From NCBI GenBank assembly GCA_002491565.1, contig DKWE01000012.1, positions 1-15,929 on the forward strand: a stretch of 15,929 nt of DNA, read 5' to 3'. Origin of the DNA: Lachnospiraceae bacterium UBA7160 (GTDB lineage Bacteria > Bacillota > Clostridia > Lachnospirales > Lachnospiraceae). Shown piece by piece: positions 1 to 6,798 of the stretch (its first letter is position 1; each line of letters starts with the position of its first letter). The position numbers and the translations under genes are program-made. The notes beneath the pieces are model-generated. The model saw only the letters and a program-made list of their open reading frames with translations, was not told where the DNA came from and made no database searches.

Positions 1-64
1 CCGTTGCTTGCAGCGGGGTCTTTGATTGTACTGTGGGAATGCGCCGGGCGGAAAATGGAGGAGT

Positions 65-730
65 ATGAGCGTACGGATTTTAGTGATTGAGGATGAGGAT
101 GCCATCCGGGATTTGATCTGCATGAATCTGGAGGTAGCCGGATATGAGACAGAATCGTTTGCAGATGGCATGGAGGCGGCTGTGTCGCTGGCAGAGAGCC
201 ACGACTACGGGTGCGCCGTTGTGGACATCATGCTGCCGGGGATGGACGGCTTCGCGCTGCTGCCGCAGCTGAAAGCCTGCGGGATCCCAGTGATTTTTCT
301 GACAGCGAAAGGGGATCTCGCCAGCAAGGTGAAGGGGCTGACGGAGGGGGCGGAGGATTATATTGTGAAGCCATTTGAAATGTTGGAGCTTTTGGTCCGC
401 ATTCAGAAGGTGCTGGAGCGTTCGCAGAAGATGCATGAGTCCATTCAGATTCTGGACGTAGTCATTGATCCAGAACGGCGCACAGTGACAAAGGCTGGGC
501 AGGAGGTCTATCTCAAGCCGATGGAATTCGACTGTCTGCTGATGTTTGTGCGCAACCGGAACAAGGCATTGACGCGCAGGCAGCTGCTTGCGGCGCTGTG
601 GGGCGTGGAATTTGAAGGAGAGACGCGGACTGTCGACGCGCATGTCGGCAGGATTCGTAAGAAGCTTGGGTTACAGGATGTGATCCGGACGATTCCCCGG
701 ATCGGATACCGGCTGGAGGTGGACGAATGA
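65..730 (+). CDS. OmpR/PhoB-family response regulator
   Basis: DNA-binding response regulator of 221 residues. The receiver domain (about residues 3-115) shows the acidic pocket E9-D10, the phosphoacceptor D54 (VVDIMLPGMDG), T80 (FLTAK) and K102 (VKPF). The C-terminal winged helix (about 125-220) has the expected RTVDAHVGRIRKK recognition-helix region and the IGYRL wing. I chose ATG 65 because the receiver domain begins there directly and GGAGGAG lies just upstream (57-63). That spacing is short, and an in-frame TTG at 26 would add 13 unrelated residues. The gene ends in ATGA, overlapping the kinase start, so the two are translationally coupled and presumably cognate. The likely target is the phased-repeat promoter at 2227-2282 (inference). 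Family assignment is secure; the inducing signal is unknown. Confidence 0.95.
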   Translation: MSVRILVIEDEDAIRDLICMNLEVAGYETESFADGMEAAVSLAESHDYGCAVVDIMLPGMDGFALLPQLKACGIPVIFLTAKGDLASKVKGLTEGAEDYIVKPFEMLELLVRIQKVLERSQKMHESIQILDVVIDPERRTVTKAGQEVYLKPMEFDCLLMFVRNRNKALTRRQLLAALWGVEFEGETRTVDAHVGRIRKKLGLQDVIRTIPRIGYRLEVDE

Positions 731-2148
731 AGCTGTTTCGGAAAATATATCTGCAGGTTGTGCTCGGCATGCTGGCGCTTGCGGCAGTGCTGTTGATCTA
801 TCTTTTGTGGGAATCTGCGCGGAGAAGCCTTTCGGATTCCCGGGACTATGGGGAAGAACGGCTTTTGAGCGGAATCCAGCAATTTAAAAGTGAAATTGCC
901 GGAACAGAACTTCATAAATCAGCGGAGACAGTCAGACGGACTGGAGTGTCCATGATCTTTCAGAATGTATTTGGAAGCAGAGCGGTGCTGCTGAAGGAAG
1001 GGGAAGAACAGTTGAATCTCTCCCCATATACCTTTGATTATGCCCGGCTGATGAAGGAGTGGAAGCTGGCTGAGGGGAAACCGAAGCGCTCTAGCAGCAG
1101 TGTCTATGTGAGCGGTCCACAGCAGGTGGAGGACCGGGTACTGTTTGTCTATTACAGCCCGGGTCTGAACGTAAATTTTCCGGAAAACAGCGTGGTATAC
1201 TGGCAGGATGTGACGGATATCTATGTGCGCACGCAAAGCCTGCTTTTCCGGGGACTTGCCTGCACAGTGCTGCTCCTGGCACTGACTGGGATCGGCTTAT
1301 GGCATGGGATATATCGCGCTCTGCAGCCGATGCTGGAGCTGAAGCAGACGGCAGCAGCGATTGCAGACGGCGCTTACGAGAGCCGTGCGGCGGTGCAGAG
1401 CGGAGACGAGATCGGGGAGCTGGTGGGGAGCTTTAACCGCATGGCAGAGAAGGTAGAAGAGCATATGGAAACGCTGCGCGAGACGAACGAGCGGCAGAGA
1501 CAGCTCTTGGGAGCGCTTGCGCATGAGCTGAAAACGCCGCTGACTGCGATCATTGGCTATGCAGATACCCTGTTAACGGTGCGGCTTGGCGAGAAGAACC
1601 GGGAGCGGGCGCTTGGCTATATCCGAAGCGAGGGGCGCAGGCTCTCGCGGCTGTCGGAAAAAATGCTGGAGCTGACCGGGCTGTATGAGAGCGGGGAGTC
1701 CTCGCTGGAGCTGCAGAAGACAGAGGTGGCAAAGCTGATGAGACAGCTCTTAAGTCTGACAGAGTTCCGGCGGAAAGAACAAGGCATTCGGCTGGAGGCA
1801 GCCTGCATGCCGCAAACGCTGACAAAAGAGATGGACCAGGATCTGGTGATGAGTCTTTTGATGAATCTTGTGGATAACGCGTGTAAGGCATCCGAGCGGG
1901 ACAGCGTGATCCGGGTGACAGCAGATGAATCCGGGATCACGGTGGCGGACAAGGGACGGGGAATCCCGGAGAGTGAAGTGGCGCGGGTGACGGAGCCGTT
2001 TTATATGGTAAATAAATCGCGGGCGCGCAGCGCGGGTTCAGTAGGACTTGGACTCGCACTCTGCAGCCAGATCGCGGCAATGCATGGGTGGACGCTGACC
2101 CTCACGAGCGAAGAAGGGAGCGGGACACGGGTGACGGTCCGGTGGTAA
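727..2148 (+). CDS. Membrane sensor histidine kinase (HAMP, HisKA, HATPase)
   Basis: A 473-residue sensor kinase. It has TM1 at about residues 8-28, an extracytoplasmic sensor region of about 140 residues (29-171) that I do not recognise, TM2 at about 172-195 and a HAMP linker at about 196-249. The HisKA helix carries the phosphoacceptor H266 in HELKTP. The ATPase domain has the N box (LVDNA, N384), the G1 box (DKGRGIP, D408) and the G2 box (VGLGLAL, around G440-G442). All catalytic motifs are intact, so it should autophosphorylate and pass phosphate to D54 of the preceding regulator, whose stop codon it overlaps (ATGA). The downstream lipoprotein and ABC genes suggest that it senses envelope stress or an exported or toxic compound. 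That role is inferred from context only. Confidence 0.95.
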   Translation: MKLFRKIYLQVVLGMLALAAVLLIYLLWESARRSLSDSRDYGEERLLSGIQQFKSEIAGTELHKSAETVRRTGVSMIFQNVFGSRAVLLKEGEEQLNLSPYTFDYARLMKEWKLAEGKPKRSSSSVYVSGPQQVEDRVLFVYYSPGLNVNFPENSVVYWQDVTDIYVRTQSLLFRGLACTVLLLALTGIGLWHGIYRALQPMLELKQTAAAIADGAYESRAAVQSGDEIGELVGSFNRMAEKVEEHMETLRETNERQRQLLGALAHELKTPLTAIIGYADTLLTVRLGEKNRERALGYIRSEGRRLSRLSEKMLELTGLYESGESSLELQKTEVAKLMRQLLSLTEFRRKEQGIRLEAACMPQTLTKEMDQDLVMSLLMNLVDNACKASERDSVIRVTADESGITVADKGRGIPESEVARVTEPFYMVNKSRARSAGSVGLGLALCSQIAAMHGWTLTLTSEEGSGTRVTVRW

Positions 2149-2226
2149 GAATTTCAGAGTGTCTGAGTCAATGGCTGTAATGCTGTTATGTATTTGTTTT
2201 ATCGAGTGACCGGACAGGAAAAGTGT

Positions 2227-2282
2227 GGTTACATTCCGGTTACAAGTCGTGTGAGATTTGCGTGAGGAATCCATGGTAGGAT
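2227..2282 (+). promoter_or_regulatory. Putative response-regulator-controlled promoter with 11-bp-phased repeats
   Basis: Two perfect GGTTACA heptamers start at 2227 and 2238, exactly 11 bp apart. Two weaker elements continue the phase: GTGTGAG at 2249 and GCGTGAG at 2260. An extended -10 (TGG followed by TAGGAT, hexamer 2277-2282) follows, with no good -35 hexamer, as expected of an activator-dependent promoter. OmpR/PhoB regulators bind direct repeats with 11-bp phasing, and the Bacillus PhoP box (TTAACA-type repeats) is similar. The element sits between the two-component genes and the lipoprotein/ABC genes. Repeats and spacing are seen directly; binding by this regulator is inferred. Confidence 0.55.
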
Positions 2283-2300
2283 GAAAAAGAGTTACGATCC

Positions 2301-2438
2301 ATGAACAAGTTTTTTCATGAAAGGCATCGGATTGTGCAAGCTTTGCAAACAGATACCCAGGAAAGCAAAGGAATGCTGCTTCCAGAAAATGCTTCCGGGG
2401 TTTTGGCGGGCAGGATGCTGAATCGTGACCAGAAATGA
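2301..2438 (+). CDS. Possible 45-residue small ORF
   Basis: An ATG-started frame of 45 codons (beginning MNKFFHERH, ending NRDQK-stop) fills most of the space between the putative promoter and the lipoprotein gene, and ends 18 bases before the lipoprotein start. It has no clear Shine-Dalgarno sequence, only AAAAAGAG, no hydrophobic segment and no motif that I know. It could be a leader peptide, a decayed gene or simply an open stretch of 5' untranslated region. The last is at least as likely as a real gene. Confidence 0.2.
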   Translation: MNKFFHERHRIVQALQTDTQESKGMLLPENASGVLAGRMLNRDQK

Positions 2439-2456
2439 AGGGAGGATACAGGTATT

Positions 2457-4058
2457 ATGAGACGAAATACAGCCATGGGATGGATTTGGATTCTGGCCGC
2501 TGCGGGACTGCTTGCAGGGTGCGCAAAGACGCCGGAAGACTCGCTTGTGAAGCAGAAAGGCGCATCCTCGATGGACAAATATCAGGAGGCGACGGAGCCA
2601 GCTGCAGAGGAAAAAGAGACAGTAGCAGCAGGAAGCGGAATCACAGAAGCAGACAGTGGATCCTCTGGGGAGGCTGCCAGTACAGAGGGTGCCGCAAGGG
2701 AAGCACTGCGGGCACGGCTTCAGGCGCCGGAGCAGGTGACAAGTGAAGTGCAGGATGCGACTGGCAAGCTGAAGATTCTGACGGATGCGGTGGTAGAGCT
2801 TCCGGATGCCGATCGGCTTTCGACGATCGCGGTGACACAGCATCCATTTGACCAGGAGACGATCGACCGGATTACAGAAGCCTTTTTCGGGGATGCCGTG
2901 ATTTATGACGAGTATGCGTATACACAGATGACGAAAGCGGATTATCAGAAGCGGATAGAGGAGCTAAAGGGTTATGTGGCGGAGGGAAATCTGGATCCAT
3001 ACGGGTATGGAACGGACGAAAACGGGAATCTTGTGTACGATATCTACAAGAGTATAGAAGCGGCGGAGCAAAACATGGAATCTGCACCGGAGTCCAGAGA
3101 AGAACGAGAGGTGCATCCGCAGTTTGGTCTGGCAATCGAGGACGAGAAAGGAAGTGCAGGGATAGACGATACGCAGTTCGCTGGTATTGTGTGTATGCCG
3201 GACGGAACAAAGTATGTGTACCGCCTGAGCCGGTATGGCAGTATGCCGATGGAGGTCAGCATAAAGAAAATGTATTCGGAAGAGTATTGGAGTTACCTCT
3301 GGTCGGATTATAATTCCATGCGAAGCTATTATCCGGATGAGACGCCAAGTGAGGAGGAACTGCAGCAGGAGCTTGGAATCACAGTCGAGGAGGCAGCGTC
3401 GCTTGCGGACGAAAAGGTGGAAAAGCTTGGTCTTTCCGGCATGGAGCTGAATGCGTGGGATTATCAGATCCAGTGGAAAGAGGAAGGCGGGATGATGTCC
3501 AACTCGGGCTATCAGCGAAGCCTGATGACCGATGCAGGGATTCTGCTGCACTATACAAGAGAACTGGACGGCGTGCCGGTCACATATACGGAGGATTATG
3601 GCGGAGCTCTGGAGAGTATGGACAGCGAGATGGAGACCTGGAGCTATGAGCGCCTGGATATTTTAGTGACGGACGAGGGGATCGCGGAGGTGGAGTTTTT
3701 GAACCAGTACGATATTGGCGAAGTACAGACGCAGAACGTAGAGCTTCTGCCATTTCCGGAAATCAAGGAGATCTATGAGAAAATGATGCTGATTCAGAAT
3801 GCGGATGTCATCAATTATGAGTCAGCGAGGACTTACCGCATCAACCGGATTGCGCTTGGCTATTCGAGGATTTATGAACCGGAAACAGCCAGCCAGAGCG
3901 GCCTGCTCGTGCCGGTGTGGAACTTTTTCGGATCATTTGATTCCAGATATGAGGATGAGACAGGGGTTTACGACGACTCTAACGTGCTGCAGTATCAGAG
4001 CTATCTGACGGTCAATGCAGTGGATGGAAGTGTGATTGATCTGGGGCTTGGGTATTAA
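2457..4058 (+). CDS. Surface lipoprotein, DUF6034-like
   Basis: A 533-residue predicted lipoprotein. The signal peptide runs over residues 1-21 and ends in the lipobox LLAGC, so C22 would be lipidated and the mature protein anchored outside the membrane. A flexible E/A/S/G-rich linker (about 28-90) leads into a soluble domain with conserved-looking stretches such as AVTQHPFDQETIDRITEAFF. These match my memory of the DUF6034 family of clostridial lipoproteins, which has no assigned function. The start is set by GGGAGGA at 2440-2446, ten bases before ATG 2457. It is the first clear gene after the phased-repeat promoter and lies directly upstream of the ABC permease genes. It might be a sensor partner or an accessory of the exporter (inference). 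No enzyme motif is visible. Confidence 0.8.
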   Translation: MRRNTAMGWIWILAAAGLLAGCAKTPEDSLVKQKGASSMDKYQEATEPAAEEKETVAAGSGITEADSGSSGEAASTEGAAREALRARLQAPEQVTSEVQDATGKLKILTDAVVELPDADRLSTIAVTQHPFDQETIDRITEAFFGDAVIYDEYAYTQMTKADYQKRIEELKGYVAEGNLDPYGYGTDENGNLVYDIYKSIEAAEQNMESAPESREEREVHPQFGLAIEDEKGSAGIDDTQFAGIVCMPDGTKYVYRLSRYGSMPMEVSIKKMYSEEYWSYLWSDYNSMRSYYPDETPSEEELQQELGITVEEAASLADEKVEKLGLSGMELNAWDYQIQWKEEGGMMSNSGYQRSLMTDAGILLHYTRELDGVPVTYTEDYGGALESMDSEMETWSYERLDILVTDEGIAEVEFLNQYDIGEVQTQNVELLPFPEIKEIYEKMMLIQNADVINYESARTYRINRIALGYSRIYEPETASQSGLLVPVWNFFGSFDSRYEDETGVYDDSNVLQYQSYLTVNAVDGSVIDLGLGY

Positions 4059-4131
4059 TTTTGGTATTGATACAATTACGTTAAAGCCTGTACAGGTATT
4101 CGATATGACGAGGAAGGAGGTGAGGCGGAGC

Positions 4132-5022
4132 ATGAGGCAGGTACTTGCAGTCGTCCGGTACAATTTCCGGGGATTCTGGAGGAATCCGAAGGTGATTCTG
4201 ACCTTTCTGCTCGGCTTTGTGCTCTGCTACTTCCTGAGCATGCGCGTGATGATCGTGATCGACGCCTATGGGACACCGGTGCAGCTTGCGGAGCCATTTC
4301 TGTGGACCTTCGGGGACGCGACGGCGATTCTGACGAGCTCGGTGCTGTTGCTTCTGCTGTTTTCGGATCTGCCGCAGATGAGCAGCGTGACTCCGTACTA
4401 CCTTTGCCGGACGACGAAGAAGAAATGGCTGGCCGGGCAGCTTTTGTACGTAGTTTGCGCGACGGCGCTATATACCGGTTTTCTGTTTGCGGCGACGGTG
4501 ATATTGTGTATGCGGGTCAGCTATATTGGGGATCTCTGGAGTGAGACAGCGGCGATGCTGGCATACTCAAAGCTGGGAAAAGATCTGAGCGTGCCGTCCA
4601 CAGTAAAGGTGATGGAGAGCTTTACGCCGTATGTCTGTATGGCACAGGTGGTGGCGCTGCTGTTTCTGTACAGTTTATGTCTGAGCTTTTTGATTCTCGC
4701 AGGCAATCTGCAGTTCGGGGCAGGGCGCGGGATGATTGCAGGGCTTTTGTTCAGCCTGTATGGATTTCTGCTGGAACCGCAGGTGCTGCGCAGTCTGCTT
4801 GGGCTTGAGGAGTATGAGATGTACCGGGTCAATGTCCTGATCGGGTGGGTCAGTCCGTTAAGCCATGTGACCTACGCGAAGCACAGCTTTGGCTATGACC
4901 GTATGCCGACCGTGAAACAATCCTGCCTGATCTTTGCAGCGCTGCTTTTCCTGCTGATCGGACTGTGCGTGCATGCGCTATCGCATTACAGCTTCCGGTT
5001 CCTCGGGGAGCAGAGCTCCTGA
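4132..5022 (+). CDS. ABC-2-like membrane permease subunit
   Basis: An integral membrane protein of 296 residues with about six helices (roughly 21-43, 62-79, 101-126, 167-190, 198-214, 264-283), a layout typical of ABC-2-type export permeases. It opens with a cytoplasmic RYNFRGFWRNPK amphipathic segment, as many such subunits do. ATG 4132 was chosen because AAGGAGGTGA (4114-4123), a full anti-Shine-Dalgarno match, sits eight bases upstream. In-frame ATGs at 4036 and 4105 have no such site, and the first lies inside the lipoprotein gene. Together with the second permease (5348-6076) and the ATPase (6136-6798) it probably forms a heterodimeric exporter. The substrate cannot be read from sequence. 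Confidence 0.8.
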   Translation: MRQVLAVVRYNFRGFWRNPKVILTFLLGFVLCYFLSMRVMIVIDAYGTPVQLAEPFLWTFGDATAILTSSVLLLLLFSDLPQMSSVTPYYLCRTTKKKWLAGQLLYVVCATALYTGFLFAATVILCMRVSYIGDLWSETAAMLAYSKLGKDLSVPSTVKVMESFTPYVCMAQVVALLFLYSLCLSFLILAGNLQFGAGRGMIAGLLFSLYGFLLEPQVLRSLLGLEEYEMYRVNVLIGWVSPLSHVTYAKHSFGYDRMPTVKQSCLIFAALLFLLIGLCVHALSHYSFRFLGEQSS

Positions 5023-5058
5023 GACAATGATGACGGTCGAGGTGCCTGGGTATCGGAT

Positions 5059-5198
5059 TGCTGATTTTTGTCCAGAAAGATACCTGGGGAGCGAATCTGC
5101 TGATGTTCTTCCGGGAAGATGTCTTGGGAGCGAATCTGCTATTCTTGTCCAGGAAGATATCTTGGGGAGCGAATTTGCTGATTTTAGTTCCGGGAACT
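5059..5198 (+). repeat. 39-bp tandem repeat, three full units plus a degenerate fourth
   Basis: Units begin at 5059, 5098 and 5137 (each TGCTGAT or TGCTATT ... GGGGAGCGAATC), all 39 bp long, and a decaying fourth begins at 5176. Small compensating indels inside the units keep the length at 39. Each unit contains a segment able to pair in RNA around AGATA (for example CCAGGA with TCTTGG at 5149-5165, including a G-U pair). The fourth unit holds the near-palindrome AGTTCCGGGAACT (5186-5198). The array lies between two permease genes of one probable operon. It is not convincingly coding, since two forward frames and one reverse frame are open through it by chance of the repeat. Confidence 0.85.
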
Positions 5199-5229
5199 TT
5201 GCCGGAAAACGGACCAGGAGTGGATCGTT

Positions 5230-5313
5230 ATGAGACGGCGGGACAGGTCGCTGCGGCTTGGGCTGGACAACGCAGATGAGGCGGCATCGCCGGAGGATAC
5301 GGGCAGCAGATAG
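5230..5313 (+). CDS. Possible 27-residue small ORF
   Basis: ATG 5230 opens 27 codons (MRRRDRSLRL..., ending DTGSR-stop) with AGGAG at 5216-5220 nine bases upstream, which is a plausible ribosome binding site. The peptide is charged and arginine-rich with no hydrophobic segment or known motif. It sits between the 39-bp repeats and the second permease start. It may be a coupling peptide or only noise, and nothing beyond the start signal supports it. Confidence 0.2.
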   Translation: MRRRDRSLRLGLDNADEAASPEDTGSR

Positions 5314-5347
5314 AAAAGTAGGCGAAGCGGTTACGGGAGGGGTGTGT

Positions 5348-6076
5348 ATGGCGCAGGAGCTACGGCGGATGGTTTCTGGCAGAGGGTTTCTTGCGGCAGT
5401 TTTACTGGCTGCGATTGCGATCGCAGGAGGAACCACCTGGAAGGCGCAGGAAGAGCTTTTGCCGGCCGGGTGGTTTTTTACTGCATGGAAGAGTGCATTG
5501 GAATCGAAGGCGGTCTGCTTTCTGGTGCCGGCTGCCGCGGTGCTTCCCTGGAGCGATTCCTTCCTGCAGGAGCGGCGCGGCGGATTTCTGAAAGCCTGCC
5601 TGCCGCGGACCGGGCGGCGTGGGTATGTGGAGGCGAAAATCATAAGCGTTGCACTTGGCGGTTTTCTTGCCTGGGTGGTGGCAGGATTTCTGATGTGTTT
5701 TTTGTATTTTGTACTCTTTTTCCCGCAGGAGCGGCAGGGGATGATTCAGCCGGAAGCTGCGCTGGAGGGCATGCAGATACTGCTTCGGATTGGACTGATC
5801 GCGGCAATTGTTGCGACTCTGGGCGGGATTTGTGGAATCCTGGGAGGGTCGGGATATCTGGCATTTGGGATTCCATTTACAGGATATTATTTTTGCATCA
5901 TTTTGCAGGAGCGCTATTTTCCGGACGCGCTGTGGCTGTACCCGCCGCAGTGGATCAGGGGGGACGCAAAGTGGGGAGAGAAAGGAGAGGGACTGTGGAT
6001 GTTTCTGCTGCTTTTTCTGGCTGTGGCGGTTGCAGCCCATGCCGCCGTGCTGTACCGGAAGCTGGAGGAGCTGTGA
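5348..6076 (+). CDS. Second ABC-2-like membrane permease subunit
   Basis: A 242-residue membrane protein with about six helices (12-29, 53-68, 99-125, 141-165, 168-187, 215-236). After helix 2 it has PWSDSFLQERRGGFLKACLPRTGRRGY, written here in pieces: a PWSDSFLQE stretch at 67-75 then GFLK and LPRTGRRGY at 85-93. This cytoplasmic motif is typical of permeases partnering bacitracin/lantibiotic-type ATPases (recalled from the family). GGGAGGGG (5335-5342) places the start at ATG 5348; the frame extends upstream to 5258, but that part lacks a ribosome site and is arginine-rich. The ATPase follows after 59 bases. It presumably pairs with the 296-residue permease upstream. Confidence 0.82.
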   Translation: MAQELRRMVSGRGFLAAVLLAAIAIAGGTTWKAQEELLPAGWFFTAWKSALESKAVCFLVPAAAVLPWSDSFLQERRGGFLKACLPRTGRRGYVEAKIISVALGGFLAWVVAGFLMCFLYFVLFFPQERQGMIQPEAALEGMQILLRIGLIAAIVATLGGICGILGGSGYLAFGIPFTGYYFCIILQERYFPDALWLYPPQWIRGDAKWGEKGEGLWMFLLLFLAVAVAAHAAVLYRKLEEL

Positions 6077-6135
6077 GGACGAGCAAAATTGTCAGGGAAG
6101 ATTCGGATTCGTACAGGGCAAGGAGGGATGGCCGG

Positions 6136-6798
6136 ATGAGAGAAGTCTGCATTGAGGTTTCGCATGTGACAAAGCGCTTTGGAGAGGATCTGGTGCTCAA
6201 GGAAGTCAATCTTATGCTGGAGGCAGGCAGAGTCTATGGAATTGTCGGAAACAATGGTTCAGGGAAAACAGTTCTGATGAAGTGCATCTGCGGCTTCCTG
6301 ACTGTGACAACCGGGACAATCCGGGTGTTTGGGCAGAGGATCGGGACAGACGTGGATTTCCCGGAGAGCCTTGGCGTGATCATTGAGACCCCCGGGTTTT
6401 TGACGAATCTGACCGGGCGGCGCAATCTTGAGATTCTGGCAGATATGCGCCGGAAAATCTCGCGCGCGGAGATCCGGGAGGTGCTGAGAAGGGTCGGCCT
6501 GGATCCGGATATGAAAAAGCCGGTCGCAAAGTATTCGCTTGGCATGCGGCAGCGGCTCGGCATTGCGCAGGCGATTATGGAGGACCCGGGGCTTTTGATT
6601 CTGGATGAGCCGTTCAATGGGCTGGATAAGGACGGCGTGGCGGAGATCCGGCGGATTCTGCTGGAACTGAAGGGGCAGGGGAAGACGATCCTGCTGGCGA
6701 GCCACAACGAGGAGGATATCCGTGTGCTCTGCGATGAGGTCTACGAAATGGATGGCGGAGTGCTGCAAAAGATTATGGAAAAGGGGAATGTGAAATGA
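6136..6798 (+). CDS. ABC transporter ATPase, bacitracin/lantibiotic export type
   Basis: A 220-residue ATP-binding subunit with all the main motifs: Walker A GNNGSGKT (38-45), signature YSLGMRQR (133-140) in place of LSGGQ, Walker B LLILDEP (153-159) with catalytic E158, D-loop NGLD (161-164) and switch H190. The Q-loop region reads VIIETPGF, the E-containing variant common in BcrA/MutF-like export ATPases. Start ATG 6136 is preceded by AGGAGGG (6121-6127); the frame is open upstream into the permease gene but has no coding character there. The stop overlaps the next gene's start (ATGA at 6795-6798), which couples production of the ATPase to the secreted Ig-like protein. It energises the two upstream permeases. 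Confidence 0.93.
   Translation: MREVCIEVSHVTKRFGEDLVLKEVNLMLEAGRVYGIVGNNGSGKTVLMKCICGFLTVTTGTIRVFGQRIGTDVDFPESLGVIIETPGFLTNLTGRRNLEILADMRRKISRAEIREVLRRVGLDPDMKKPVAKYSLGMRQRLGIAQAIMEDPGLLILDEPFNGLDKDGVAEIRRILLELKGQGKTILLASHNEEDIRVLCDEVYEMDGGVLQKIMEKGNVK

Noticed and set aside
1..16. Hairpin at the window start as the terminator of an upstream gene
   Set aside because: The arms pair with only a two-base loop and one G-U, no T-run follows, and the upstream gene is not visible.
26..64. TTG start for the response regulator
   Set aside because: It adds 13 residues not found in receiver domains. ATG 65 with GGAGGAG upstream begins exactly at the conserved N-terminus.
5058..5279. Repeat-containing 73-codon frame with LL-F-----WGAN units as a gene
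   Set aside because: A second forward frame and a minus-strand frame are equally open through the array. No ribosome site precedes it and no known domain is present.
4978..5643. Long open frame on the minus strand with repeated ADSLPR-like peptides
   Set aside because: The repetition comes from the 39-bp DNA repeat. The frame runs antisense into a clear permease gene and has no ribosome site or recognisable domain.
5344..6135. Upstream extension of the ATPase reading frame
   Set aside because: The frame is open by chance through the second permease gene, with Cys/Arg/Gly-rich nonsense. The ATPase domain and a good ribosome site begin at 6136.
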